Below, in pieces: positions 17,809 through 26,332 of a DNA stretch of 64,000 bases. The translations under genes and the position numbers were made by a program. Each line of letters starts with the position of its first letter. Position 1 is the stretch's first letter. The notes below the pieces were generated by a model that was not told the DNA's origin, ran no database searches, and worked only from the letters and a program-made list of their open reading frames with translations. This stretch comes from Geobacteraceae bacterium (lineage in GTDB: Bacteria > Desulfobacterota > Desulfuromonadia > Geobacterales > Pseudopelobacteraceae): the NCBI GenBank assembly GCA_025355325.1, contig JANXZX010000050.1:1-64000 (forward strand), written 5' to 3'.

Positions 17809-18585
17809 ATGAGCAACCGATTACCGACCATATTCGTTTCACATGGAGCGCCATCGTTACTATATGAGCCGGGTCCGGCCCGGGATTTCCTGTCTACACT
17901 CGGATCGTCCCTGCCCCGCCCCCGGGCCGTATTGTGCGTATCCGCCCACTGGACTACATCGACGCCACAGATAACCGGCACTCCTTCCCCATCACTCATC
18001 TATGACTTCGGCGGGTTTTCCGATGAGCTCTATTCAGTCACCTACCCCGCCCCCGGCGATCCGGAGTTGGCAAAGCGCGTCATAGAGCTGCTCAACGAGC
18101 ACGGCATGGCCGCAGACACCGACACGGGGCGTGGACTCGATCACGGCGCCTGGGTACCGCTCAAGTTGATGTATCCAAAGGCTGACATCCCGATTATCCA
18201 ACTGTCGGTTCAGCCGCATCAGTCTCCGGCACACCACCTGGTGATCGGACAGGCGCTACGGCATCTGCGCGACGAAGGGGTGCTTATCCTGGCCAGCGGC
18301 TCGGCAACTCACAATCTGAGGGATTTTTTTGGGCGAGCAATTGATGCGGCATCTCCGGAATATGTCACGGCATTTGATGACTGGCTGAATAATGCAATAG
18401 AGTCTAACAACCGGAACGCATTGCTTGACTACCTGCACCTAGGCCCCCATGCAGCCGCCAATCACCCGACTCCCGAGCATTTTTTGCCGCTGTTTGTCGC
18501 TCTGGGAGCCGGCGACACGGGGCGCACACTTCACAGATCCTGCACCTTCGGAGTTATCTCAATGGCGGCCTATGCCTGGGAGTAA
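17809..18585 (+). CDS. DODA-type extradiol dioxygenase (LigB superfamily, YgiD-like)
   Basis: 258 residues. SHGAPSLL near the N-terminus, the SAHW strand, LDHGAWVPLKLMYP and GSATHNLRDF supply the histidines that bind the non-haem iron or zinc in LigB-type enzymes. Relatives include plant DOPA dioxygenase and E. coli YgiD. The natural substrate cannot be read from the sequence. Start ATG at 17809 with AAGGAG upstream. Confidence 0.88.
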   Translation: MSNRLPTIFVSHGAPSLLYEPGPARDFLSTLGSSLPRPRAVLCVSAHWTTSTPQITGTPSPSLIYDFGGFSDELYSVTYPAPGDPELAKRVIELLNEHGMAADTDTGRGLDHGAWVPLKLMYPKADIPIIQLSVQPHQSPAHHLVIGQALRHLRDEGVLILASGSATHNLRDFFGRAIDAASPEYVTAFDDWLNNAIESNNRNALLDYLHLGPHAAANHPTPEHFLPLFVALGAGDTGRTLHRSCTFGVISMAAYAWE

Positions 18586-18717
18586 AGCAAACAATGTTCA
18601 AACTGTTTACATTGACGATGCTGCAAGTTGAATGGTATATCCATTTAATGTCTGCTGATGCCAGATTGATATAAAACAATTTCGCATCGGCAGATAATTT
18701 AATTCCGGAGGTATCAT

Positions 18718-19716
18718 GTGAAGAAATTTGTGAATGTTGTATTTGCGCTGTTATTGATTGCTCTTGTGCCGGTTTCATCAGTGTTTGCCGCCACTCCACC
18801 TCAGAAAGTCCTCATCGGTATTTCAAAGATTGTTGCCCATCCGGCTCTCGATTCAGTTGAAAAGGGAATTCAGGATGAACTGGCAGCCGCTAAAATCAAC
18901 GCCACTTTTGACTTGCAGAACGCCAACGGTGATATCGGCACAGCCGCCTCAATCGCCAACAAATTCCAATCCGAAAAGGTAACTCTGGCTGTCGGCATTG
19001 CCACACCGACCTCACAGTCACTGGTCAACACGCTGAAGGGAATTCCGATCGTGTTTTCTGCGGTTACCGATCCGGTCAAAGCCGGGCTGGTTTCGTCCCT
19101 GAAAGGGGCCCAAAAGCCGGTTACCGGTGTATCCGACATGACGCCGGTCAAACAGCAGATCGAACTGCTGCTCAAGATCAAGAAGATCAAGCGCCTCGGC
19201 CATATTTACACGAGCTCTGAGGAAAATGCCGTCGTATTGGCCGGTGTCGTCAAACAGGCCTGCAAGGAGTTGGGACTTGAATATGTGGAGACGACCGTTT
19301 CCAAATCTGCCGAAGTGAAGCAGGCGGTTCAGGCGATCATCAAACGGGTTGACGCTCTCTATATCAGCACCGACAACACCGTTGTATCTGCCTTGAGCTC
19401 GATAGCCGAAGTTGCGCTGAAGAACAAGGTGCCAATCATCTCGGCCGACCCGAGTTCAGCAGAAAAATACCCGGTACTGGCCGCCTGGGGCTTTGACTAT
19501 TACAAAATGGGCCGGGCCACCGGAAAACTGATCGTTGAGATTCTCAACGGCAAAAAACCGGAACAGATCCCGACCCGTTTCATGACAAAAACGTCGGATG
19601 TTGACCTGCTGATCAATCTGGATGTTGCCAAAAAACTTGGCGTGACAATCCCGAAAGATGTGGTGAAAACCGCCAACAAGATTGTTGAGAACGGAAAATT
19701 AAATAACAAGCCTTGA
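18718..19716 (+). CDS. ABC transporter substrate-binding protein, TrpX type
   Basis: 332 residues with signal peptide ending near SSVFAA and an ABC_sub_bind fold: VLIGISKIVAHPALDSVEKG, PIVFSAVTDPVKAGLV, GVSDMTPVKQQIELL and the second-domain strands VDALYISTDNTVVSAL and PIISADPSSAEK. This is the TrpX-like family, which brings tryptophan or related compounds to a branched-type permease. It starts with GTG at 18718 behind GGAGG; the ATG two bases earlier is out of frame and stops at once. Permease and ATPase follow at 19962 and 20867. Confidence 0.88.
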   Translation: MKKFVNVVFALLLIALVPVSSVFAATPPQKVLIGISKIVAHPALDSVEKGIQDELAAAKINATFDLQNANGDIGTAASIANKFQSEKVTLAVGIATPTSQSLVNTLKGIPIVFSAVTDPVKAGLVSSLKGAQKPVTGVSDMTPVKQQIELLLKIKKIKRLGHIYTSSEENAVVLAGVVKQACKELGLEYVETTVSKSAEVKQAVQAIIKRVDALYISTDNTVVSALSSIAEVALKNKVPIISADPSSAEKYPVLAAWGFDYYKMGRATGKLIVEILNGKKPEQIPTRFMTKTSDVDLLINLDVAKKLGVTIPKDVVKTANKIVENGKLNNKP

Positions 19717-19730
19717 TGTCACATTCTGGT

Positions 19731-19936
19731 CACCACGAAGGCACGAAGATCACAAAGAAACCGGGGAGTTAAAACAAAAACATCTGTTTGCCTACCCCCA
19801 AGTTTTCTGATTGATCTTCGCGCCCTTCATGTTTTCGTGTGAAGATGTTTTATGACTTTTTATTTGCTTACCCCAAGTTTTCTGATTTTTCTTCGTGCCC
19901 TTCGTGTCTTCGTGTTGAAGATGTTTTATGACTTTA
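19731..19936. repeat. CACGAAG-type repeat, locus 2, with 76-base tandem duplication
   Basis: A left arm CACCACGAAGGCACGAAG is followed by two tandem copies (about 19784-19860 and 19861-19936) of a 76-77 base unit holding CCCCAAGTTTTCTGATT, a CTTCG-rich word and GAAGATGTTTTATGACTTT. The CTTCGTG words are inverted to the left arm. It separates the substrate-binding gene from its permease gene. Confidence 0.75.
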
Positions 19937-19961
19937 CGCAGAAAGTTGAAACGGATTTATT

Positions 19962-20870
19962 ATGATTGAAGGTATTCTGGTTGAAGGTTTGATCTATGGC
20001 ATAATGGTGTTAGGCGTTTTCATCACATTCAGGGTTCTCGATTTCCCCGACCTGACAGTTGACGGCTCGTTCCCGCTCGGCGCGGCACTAATGGTGCAGG
20101 GCATTCTGATGGGCCTCAACGGCTGGCTGGCACTGCTGATTGCCTTTATCGGCGGCGTGATTGCCGGCATCATCACCGCATTAATTCATAACCAGCTCAA
20201 GGTCCCCAACCTTCTGGCCGGCATCCTGACCATGACGATGCTGTATTCGATCAATATCCGCATTCTCGGCAACCGCGCCAATGTACCGGTACTCGATCAA
20301 AAAACCCTTCTGTCGGATATTTCCGGACGCCTGTCAGGCATCGTACCGGATGATTACATTCAGCTGCTTTTTTTCGTCGTGGTCGCTCTCGTCATCAAAC
20401 TGCTGATTGATCTTTTTTTCCGCACCGACCTCGGTATGACCATCGGAGCGATGGGCAATAACGAGCAGATGATCGTTTCCCAGGGGATCAATCCCAAAAC
20501 TCTCAAAACAATCGGCCTCGGACTGTCAAATGGCCTCGTTGCCGTATCCGGTGCCTTTGCCGCCCAGTATCTCGGTTTTGCCGATGTGGGGCTCGGTCAG
20601 GGCATTATCATTTCCGGCCTGGCCTCGGTTATGATCGGCGAGTTCCTGATCATGAAAAGCAATCGCATTGGCGTCCTGACGCTCTGTGCGCTGGCCGGTT
20701 CCATTCTGTTCCATGCCGTCATGTATGTGGGCCGCTATTACGGATACGTCATCCAGATGACCCCCAACGACCTGAATCTGATCAAAGGACTCCTGATTAT
20801 TGTTCTGCTGGTGCTGACCCAGTCGAAAAAGCTTAAAATGGCGACCTTTAAAGCAATGGTGCAAAAATGA
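19962..20870 (+). CDS. ABC transporter permease, branched type (TrpY-like)
   Basis: 302 residues with 8-9 hydrophobic segments. RVLDFPDLTVDGSFPLGAAL near the start and IRILGNRANVP are typical of the BPD_transp_2 permeases paired with TrpX-like binding proteins. Start ATG 19962. The stop overlaps the ATPase start by 4 bases. Together with 18718 and 20867 it makes a complete importer. Confidence 0.88.
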   Translation: MIEGILVEGLIYGIMVLGVFITFRVLDFPDLTVDGSFPLGAALMVQGILMGLNGWLALLIAFIGGVIAGIITALIHNQLKVPNLLAGILTMTMLYSINIRILGNRANVPVLDQKTLLSDISGRLSGIVPDDYIQLLFFVVVALVIKLLIDLFFRTDLGMTIGAMGNNEQMIVSQGINPKTLKTIGLGLSNGLVAVSGAFAAQYLGFADVGLGQGIIISGLASVMIGEFLIMKSNRIGVLTLCALAGSILFHAVMYVGRYYGYVIQMTPNDLNLIKGLLIIVLLVLTQSKKLKMATFKAMVQK

Positions 20871-21661
20871 TAGCGATAAAAAATGCCTCCGTTATTTTCA
20901 ATCAGAGTACGATCAATGAAAATCAGGCCTTGCGCGACATCAACCTGAACGTCAAGGAAGGTGACTTCATCACCATCATCGGCAGCAACGGCGCAGGCAA
21001 ATCAACCCTTTTCAACCTGATCGCCGGAACGATAATCCCGACAGTCGGCTCAATCCATGCCAACGGCCGCAACATCACCCGCGAACCCGAATTCAAAAGG
21101 GCCGGTTATATCGGCAGAATTTTCCAGAATCCACTGCTCGGTACCGCATCGAATATGAGTCTGGAAGATAATATGATGATCACCTACCGCAAGGGGTTCA
21201 AGTGGCTGAAGAGAAGCCTGAACAACAAAATGCGGGAGTACTTCCGCTCTGAACTGATCCAGCTGAAGATGGGACTGGAACAGCGTATGAAGGAAAATCT
21301 GGTCATGTTTTCAGGCGGACAACGTCAGGCCCTGACCCTGCTGATGATGGTGCTTTCCAAACCTTCGCTGATTCTGCTTGATGAGCACACAGCCGCGCTT
21401 GATCCGAAAAACGCCGAAATTGTTCTGGAGCTGACAGACAAATTCATCACCGAATACAAACTCACTTCCATGATGATTACCCACAACATGAGCCACGCCA
21501 TCGAGTACGGCAATCGCCTGCTGATGATGGACCAGGGGGAGATTATTTTCGATGTTTCAGGCGACGCCAAGAAGGAACTGACCGTTGAAAAACTCATCGA
21601 AAAGTTCCATGAACTCCGCCATCGCGGTTTTGAAAATGACCGGGCGCTGCTCTCGGAATAA
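20867..21661 (+). CDS. ABC transporter ATP-binding protein (TrpZ-like)
   Basis: 264 residues. Walker A GSNGAGKST near 40, the ABC signature MFSGGQRQAL near 145, Walker B PSLILLDEHTAALDP near 165, and the switch His in MITHNMSHA. The ATGA overlap with the permease gene indicates coupling. Confidence 0.92.
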   Translation: MIAIKNASVIFNQSTINENQALRDINLNVKEGDFITIIGSNGAGKSTLFNLIAGTIIPTVGSIHANGRNITREPEFKRAGYIGRIFQNPLLGTASNMSLEDNMMITYRKGFKWLKRSLNNKMREYFRSELIQLKMGLEQRMKENLVMFSGGQRQALTLLMMVLSKPSLILLDEHTAALDPKNAEIVLELTDKFITEYKLTSMMITHNMSHAIEYGNRLLMMDQGEIIFDVSGDAKKELTVEKLIEKFHELRHRGFENDRALLSE

Positions 21662-21747
21662 ATCAAATGAATTGCTCTTGACTGGTCTGACCTTTTCTGA
21701 AATACTCCCACGGCTTTATCAAATATTTGTTTGAGGAGACTAACCTT

Positions 21748-22539
21748 ATGAAAAAACTGCTGGTGCTGATGTCATGTCTGATTGTTTCGCTTTTCGCTGT
21801 AACTGCCTTTGCCGGTGACGGTTCCTGGGACAAAGTCAAGAAAGACGGCAAAATGGCCATCGGCCTTGATGATTCCTTCCCGCCCATGGGTTTCCGCCAA
21901 GCTGACGGCAAACTGGTCGGCTTTGACATCGATGCCGCCGAAGAGGTCGGCAAACGCCTGGGAATCAAAATTGAATGGCAGCCAACCGCATGGGACGGCG
22001 TTATTCACTCTCTGGATGCCAAAAAATTTGACTGCATCTGGAATGGTATGACCATCACTGAAGAGCGGGCCAAACAGGTTGCTTTCAGTAAACCGTATAT
22101 CATGGACGGCCAGATCGCCATCGTCAATTTCACTGAAAAACGCTTCAAAGGTCTCAATGATCTTAAAAATTTCAAGGCAGGCACCCAGAAGGGTTCTTCC
22201 GGTCTTCAGGCAGTCAAGAAACTTGCCAACGCACCTACCGAGCTGAAGGAATATGAAGACTATCCCAAGGCATTGCTTGATCTGGAAGCCGGTCGTATTG
22301 ACGTGGTTGTGGTGGACAATGTTACCGGTCGCGACATGATTGCCAAACGTCCCGGCAAGTACAAGATTATCCCCGGCATGATCAGCAAAGAGCCGTTCGG
22401 CGTTGCCTTCCGCAAAGGTGACACCGACCTGCGTGAGAAAGTACAGCAGACACTGGATAAAATGGTCAAGGACGGCGCCATGGCCAAGATTTCAAAGAAG
22501 TGGTTTGCTGTAGACCTGACCAATCCAAAGAAATTTTAG
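21748..22539 (+). CDS. Polar amino acid ABC transporter substrate-binding protein
   Basis: 263 residues, SBP_bac_3 family. Signal peptide to about AFAG, then GLDDSFPPMGFRQADGKLVGFDIDAAEEVGKRLG and WDGVIHSLDAKKFDCIWNGMTITEERAK, the standard first-lobe pattern, and GRIDVVVVDNVTGRDMI in the second lobe. GAGGAG lies nine bases before the ATG at 21748. First gene of the second importer; substrate likely a polar amino acid but not determinable. Confidence 0.92.
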   Translation: MKKLLVLMSCLIVSLFAVTAFAGDGSWDKVKKDGKMAIGLDDSFPPMGFRQADGKLVGFDIDAAEEVGKRLGIKIEWQPTAWDGVIHSLDAKKFDCIWNGMTITEERAKQVAFSKPYIMDGQIAIVNFTEKRFKGLNDLKNFKAGTQKGSSGLQAVKKLANAPTELKEYEDYPKALLDLEAGRIDVVVVDNVTGRDMIAKRPGKYKIIPGMISKEPFGVAFRKGDTDLREKVQQTLDKMVKDGAMAKISKKWFAVDLTNPKKF

Positions 22540-22554
22540 TTCGTGAAGGTTTCG

Positions 22555-23565
22555 ATGAAATATCTTATCAGCAGGGCCTTTGTGGCCCTGCTTTTTTTGT
22601 GGACAATGACCGGAAGCTGCCTGGGTGCTGAAGATTACGAACAGCTCTTCCGCCAGACCAGCGACTTGATGGCCCAGGGTGATCTTGACGGTGCATTGGC
22701 GCTGCTCAAGCAGGTGCCTGCCCCGAAAGCCGACGAAGAGGCCGGCCCTTTTGTTTCAAGCCGAATGCAGGCTGCCCGTATTTATGCATCTCAAAAGGCT
22801 TCTGACAAGGCAATGACCACCTGTCAGGAGGTCCTGAAACTCTTTCCCGACAACAACGAAGCCCGCAATTTCGCCGCAGCTTTGAAAGATCTGCAGAAAC
22901 CTGGCTGGCACACCGCCTTGTCCGACACCGTACGTTTTCTGCCCGCCCTGGCCAAAGGGGCACTCATGACGCTGCTGCTGGTGTTCTGCACAATGCTGGT
23001 GTCGCCGCTTGGAGGACTGCTGGTCGCGCTTGGTCGCATCAGTACGATCAAGCCGATTTCAGGCTTCTGCTGGTTCATCATCTGGTTCTTTCGCGGCACC
23101 CCGCTCCTGCTGCAGCTGTTCTTTATTTACTATGGCCTGCCGTCACTCGGAATTACGCTGAAACCGCTCACCGCCGCAGTCATCGGCCTTGGCCTGAATT
23201 ATTCGGCATATCTGGGCGAGATCATCCGTGGCGCAATCCAGAGCATCGATCATGGTCAGATGGAAGCGGCCAAAGCCATCGGCATGAGCTACAGCCAGGC
23301 CATGCGCCGGGTTATCATCCCCCAGACCTATAAACGGTTGATGCCTCCGGTCGGCAACGAATTTATCGCCCTGATCAAGGACACCGCCCTCGTTTCAACC
23401 ATCGCCATGGTCGAACTGATGCGCGCTGCAGATCAGCTCTTCAACACCTATTTCAATATCACGGCTCTGGCCCTGGCAGCGGTTATTTACCTGGTGCTGA
23501 CAACCATCTTCACCTTCATTTTTGAAAAGATCGAATATCGGGCAGGGATCTATGAGCACCGTTAG
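22555..23565 (+). CDS. Polar amino acid ABC permease with N-terminal periplasmic TPR-like domain
   Basis: 336 residues, longer than the usual 220-250. Residues 1-25 are a signal-like segment (FVALLFLWTMTGSCLGAE). About 26-115 are soluble and helical with tetratricopeptide-like repeats (QLFRQTSDLMAQGDLDGALALLKQ; ARIYASQKASDKAMTTCQEVLKLFPDNNEARNFA). From about 130 a standard HisM/GlnP-type permease follows: WFIIWFFRGTPLLLQLFFIYYG, the EAA loop MEAAKAIGMSYSQAMRRVIIPQ and KDTALVSTIAMVEL. I chose the ATG at 22555 after GAAGG; a GTG at 22543 is the alternative. The ATPase gene overlaps its end by 14 bases. Confidence 0.88.
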   Translation: MKYLISRAFVALLFLWTMTGSCLGAEDYEQLFRQTSDLMAQGDLDGALALLKQVPAPKADEEAGPFVSSRMQAARIYASQKASDKAMTTCQEVLKLFPDNNEARNFAAALKDLQKPGWHTALSDTVRFLPALAKGALMTLLLVFCTMLVSPLGGLLVALGRISTIKPISGFCWFIIWFFRGTPLLLQLFFIYYGLPSLGITLKPLTAAVIGLGLNYSAYLGEIIRGAIQSIDHGQMEAAKAIGMSYSQAMRRVIIPQTYKRLMPPVGNEFIALIKDTALVSTIAMVELMRAADQLFNTYFNITALALAAVIYLVLTTIFTFIFEKIEYRAGIYEHR

Positions 23566-24328
23566 TCAACCACTCCTTAAGCTGGAAAACATCACCAAGC
23601 GCTTCAAAAATCTGACTGCAGTGAACAGCGTCAACCTGGACGTCGCAGCGGGTGAAAAACTGGTCATCATCGGCCCCTCCGGTTCGGGCAAGTCCACGCT
23701 GCTCCGCTCAATCAACCTGCTGGAAGAGATCGAAGAGGGAACGATCCGTTTTGAAGGTCGCGAGGTCGGCTATGTCATGCGCAACGGCAAGCGCCACCCG
23801 GATCGCCCCCAGGCCATCAGCGCACTGCGGGCCGAGATCGGCATGGTGTTCCAGCATTTCCACCTTTTCCCGCATATGACCGTACTCGGCAACGTTATGG
23901 AAGGCCCATTGACCGTACAACACAAACCGGCCGATGAAGCCCGCTCAATCGCTGTCGAAATACTGGCCAAAGTGGGACTGTCCGACAAGCGTGACGTGTT
24001 TCCGGCCACCCTGTCAGGCGGACAGAAACAACGGGTGGCAATCGCCCGCGCCCTGGCCATGCAACCCAAGCTGATGCTGTTTGACGAGCCGACATCAGCC
24101 CTGGATCCGGAACTGGTCGGGGAAGTATTCGACACCATCCACACCCTGGCAGACGAGGGCATGACAATGATCATTGTTACTCATCACATGGGGTTTGCCC
24201 GGGAACTGGCAGATCGGGTTATCTTTATGGAGTCGGGGAATTTTCTGGCCCAGGGAACGCCGGAAGAGCTCTTCAGTTCGGCCCAGGACAATGATCGGAT
24301 CAGAGGTTTTTTAAATCGTCTTCTGTAA
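23552..24328 (+). CDS. Polar amino acid ABC transporter ATP-binding protein (GlnQ-like)
   Basis: 258 residues. Walker A GPSGSGKST, Q-loop GMVFQHFHLFPHMTVLGNV, signature LSGGQKQRVAIARALAM, Walker B LMLFDEPTSALDPELVGEV and the switch His in VTHHMGFARELADRV. The layout is the GlnQ/HisP subfamily. A GTP-like extra insert (VGYVMRNGKRHPDRPQAISALR) lies between Walker A and the Q-loop, as in HisP-type proteins. It completes the 21748-24328 importer. Confidence 0.93.
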   Translation: MSTVSQPLLKLENITKRFKNLTAVNSVNLDVAAGEKLVIIGPSGSGKSTLLRSINLLEEIEEGTIRFEGREVGYVMRNGKRHPDRPQAISALRAEIGMVFQHFHLFPHMTVLGNVMEGPLTVQHKPADEARSIAVEILAKVGLSDKRDVFPATLSGGQKQRVAIARALAMQPKLMLFDEPTSALDPELVGEVFDTIHTLADEGMTMIIVTHHMGFARELADRVIFMESGNFLAQGTPEELFSSAQDNDRIRGFLNRLL

Positions 24329-24466
24329 TAAGGCAGCTTCAATATACACGGGCAGACCTATCTCGTATAACCACCCGTATTTTCTCTTAATCCCGTAAAG
24401 CCCACCAACCGGACGCTGATTCTATTTTTGTTTGCCTGAAACTAACATTTTATGTTACTTTCACCC

Positions 24467-24772
24467 ATGGAAAAACTGCGTCCACATTATCCATTGCAGG
24501 AATTAATTCAACTTGCTTCTCAACAGGAATCCGTTTTTTTCACGACGGTAGCCCGCAAAGGAGCCGCAGAAGTCGGCATGAGTGTTGACGATATGCTTTA
24601 TGTAGTGGCTAGTCTGACCATGAGTGTTTTCTACAAAAGCATGACAAGTTATGCCGACCATACAAGCTGGCAGGATGTTTACCGTCCTGTCTTTCAGGGA
24701 ATTCCTCTTTACCTGAAGCTGACCATCATACCGGAACACAATCTGCTGGTTGTGTCGTTCAAAAGGAGATAA
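24467..24772 (+). CDS. mqsR: MqsR toxin (motility quorum-sensing regulator)
   Basis: 101 residues. The C-terminal half FYKSMTSYADHTSWQDVYRP and the strand YLKLTIIPEHNLLVVSFKRR match E. coli MqsR closely; MqsR is a GCU-preferring mRNA interferase of the RelE/YoeB fold. The start at 24467 (MEKLRPH) matches the E. coli N-terminus; an earlier ATG at 24452 would add five residues. It lies 5 bases before mqsA. Confidence 0.92.
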   Translation: MEKLRPHYPLQELIQLASQQESVFFTTVARKGAAEVGMSVDDMLYVVASLTMSVFYKSMTSYADHTSWQDVYRPVFQGIPLYLKLTIIPEHNLLVVSFKRR

Positions 24773-24777
24773 ATACC

Positions 24778-25185
24778 ATGAAATGCCCCTTCTGCCGCCA
24801 GGGAACTCTTGTTTCGGAAGTTCGCGAGGAAACCTGCGAATATCTTGGCAAAATAATCTCCATTGAAATGCCCGGCAAATACTGCATTACCTGCGGGGAA
24901 GGCATATTTTCCGCCAAAGAAACCGAATCCTATCTGGAAACCGTCAAAGCCTTCCGCGCCCAGGTTGATGCCGAACCTTTGCCGCCAACCGAAATCAGAA
25001 AAATTCGTAAACGCCTGAAGTTGACCCAGAAACAGGCCGGAGATATTTTTGGCGGTGGTATTCGTGCTTTTTCCCAATACGAGCGCAACCTTAGCCGACC
25101 GGGCAAGGCCGCCGATACCCTTCTACGCCTGCTGGATCGACATCCTGAATTGCTGGAAGAAATCAGTGGCAAACGCGCGGCCTGA
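24778..25185 (+). CDS. mqsA: MqsA antitoxin
   Basis: 135 residues. The N-terminal zinc knuckles CPFC and CITC neutralise MqsR. The C-terminal HTH domain (IRKIRKRLKLTQKQAGDIFGGGIRAFSQYERN) binds the operon palindrome. The toxin-first order is that of mqsRA. Start ATG after AAAAGGAG. Confidence 0.92.
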   Translation: MKCPFCRQGTLVSEVREETCEYLGKIISIEMPGKYCITCGEGIFSAKETESYLETVKAFRAQVDAEPLPPTEIRKIRKRLKLTQKQAGDIFGGGIRAFSQYERNLSRPGKAADTLLRLLDRHPELLEEISGKRAA

Positions 25186-25270
25186 TTCAGGTGCCGTTTT
25201 CTCACTGAATCACCCGTATTCGCTCTCGATCCAGCTTAATTCCATAACCGGCGTCCGGTTTCTTCCCTGT

Positions 25271-25576
25271 TCAATTCTTCAGCGTAGGAAGCCCGAATTT
25301 AAGCCGGATCTCACGGGCACAGCCATAGCTTCTCACCACATAGTCAGCAGTTTCACAGATTACGGCACACTCCTCGGCAACAGCACTCCTGGCACCTTTA
25401 GCCCCTTCCGTCTTGAGCTGTTGAAGTTCCTCCAACGCCTTGACATTAATTGCTTCAATACGCTGTATCTCCATCAGAAGACTTTCGATGATATGATGAT
25501 TGGTTATTTCAGGGTTGGCCGGAGAGATTGTATCACCCGCGAGCCACTGTTTGGCCATTGCAACTATTCCACTCAT
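25271..25576 (-). CDS. Small helical protein of unknown function
   Basis: 101 residues, mostly helical, with ITNHHIIESLLMEIQRIEAINVKALEELQQLK looking like a coiled coil. No family recognised. The start ATG at 25576 has GAGG seven bases upstream, which supports expression. It lies between mqsA and a small orphan gene. Confidence 0.5.
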   Translation of the reverse strand: MSGIVAMAKQWLAGDTISPANPEITNHHIIESLLMEIQRIEAINVKALEELQQLKTEGAKGARSAVAEECAVICETADYVVRSYGCAREIRLKFGLPTLKN

Positions 25577-25698
25577 GTATTAACCTCATTTGTAATTGAT
25601 TTCCGGATCGAGCGACAACTGCCTCCGAAGAGATATTCTCCAGCATCTGAACTAAAATGGCATAGTAAAACATCTCAGGATAAAGTATAGTAATCGGT

Positions 25699-25893
25699 AT
25701 GAAAAAGTCTCTGCTTGAAATGAATCCCTACCTGAAAGATCCCGCTGCTCGAAATATGGCATTGGCTCGCAATGTAGTTACCTCGTCGGCTATCGAAGGG
25801 ATTCGGGTAAAACGTGACGTAAAGAGCGGGTGCTTTGTTTCTAACATCAAGATCGACAAAATTTCTACAAAGTCGTCAGAGACCCCTCGATAA
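25699..25893 (+). CDS. Small protein of the NPYLKDP/SSAIEG type
   Basis: 64 residues. NPYLKDPAARNMALARNVVTSSAIEGI resembles a short family commonly found next to toxin-antitoxin genes. The last third (after KRDVKSG) differs in character and may be a frameshifted tail. No clear ribosome-binding site. It may be a degraded member rather than an active gene. Confidence 0.4.
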   Translation: MKKSLLEMNPYLKDPAARNMALARNVVTSSAIEGIRVKRDVKSGCFVSNIKIDKISTKSSETPR

Positions 25894-25915
25894 CATCTTC
25901 CAAATTTCACACACC

Positions 25916-26332
25916 CTACCCTCCAATAATTTTCACCAGCACCCTCTTGCGCCGCTTGCCGTCGAACTCTCCGTAAAATATCTGTTCCCACGGTCCCAGA
26001 TCGAGCTTACCGCCGGTCACCGCCACAACAACTTCCCGCCCCATTATGGTCCGCTTGAGGTGAGCATCAGCGTTGTCCTCGTAACCGTTGTGATGATACC
26101 GTGAATATGGTTTCTCGGGAGCCAGGCCTTCGAGCCAGGCTTCGAAATCCTGATGCAGCCCCGATTCATCATCATTTATGAAGACGCTGGCCGTAATATG
26201 CATCGCATTGCAGAGGAGGATTCCATCGGTAATACCGCTCTCACGGAGGCATTCGGCAACCTGCATTGTGATGTTGATCAATTCCCGGCGACTACCGGTC
26301 TCAAACCATAATTCCTTGCGATATGACTTCAT
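25916..26332 (-). CDS. yjbQ: YjbQ family protein (UPF0047, secondary thiamine-phosphate synthase family)
   Basis: 138 residues. [57 protein letters not shown] and [16 protein letters not shown] are the diagnostic YjbQ segments. E. coli YjbQ shows weak thiamine-phosphate synthase activity; the true role is uncertain. Its ATG overlaps the pepN stop by 4 bases. Confidence 0.9.
   Translation of the reverse strand: MKSYRKELWFETGSRRELINITMQVAECLRESGITDGILLCNAMHITASVFINDDESGLHQDFEAWLEGLAPEKPYSRYHHNGYEDNADAHLKRTIMGREVVVAVTGGKLDLGPWEQIFYGEFDGKRRKRVLVKIIGG

Noticed and set aside
24329-24466. MqsA palindrome (AACCT...AGGTT) in front of mqsR
   Set aside because: Not visible in the 138 bases upstream; only weak partial inverted words were seen.
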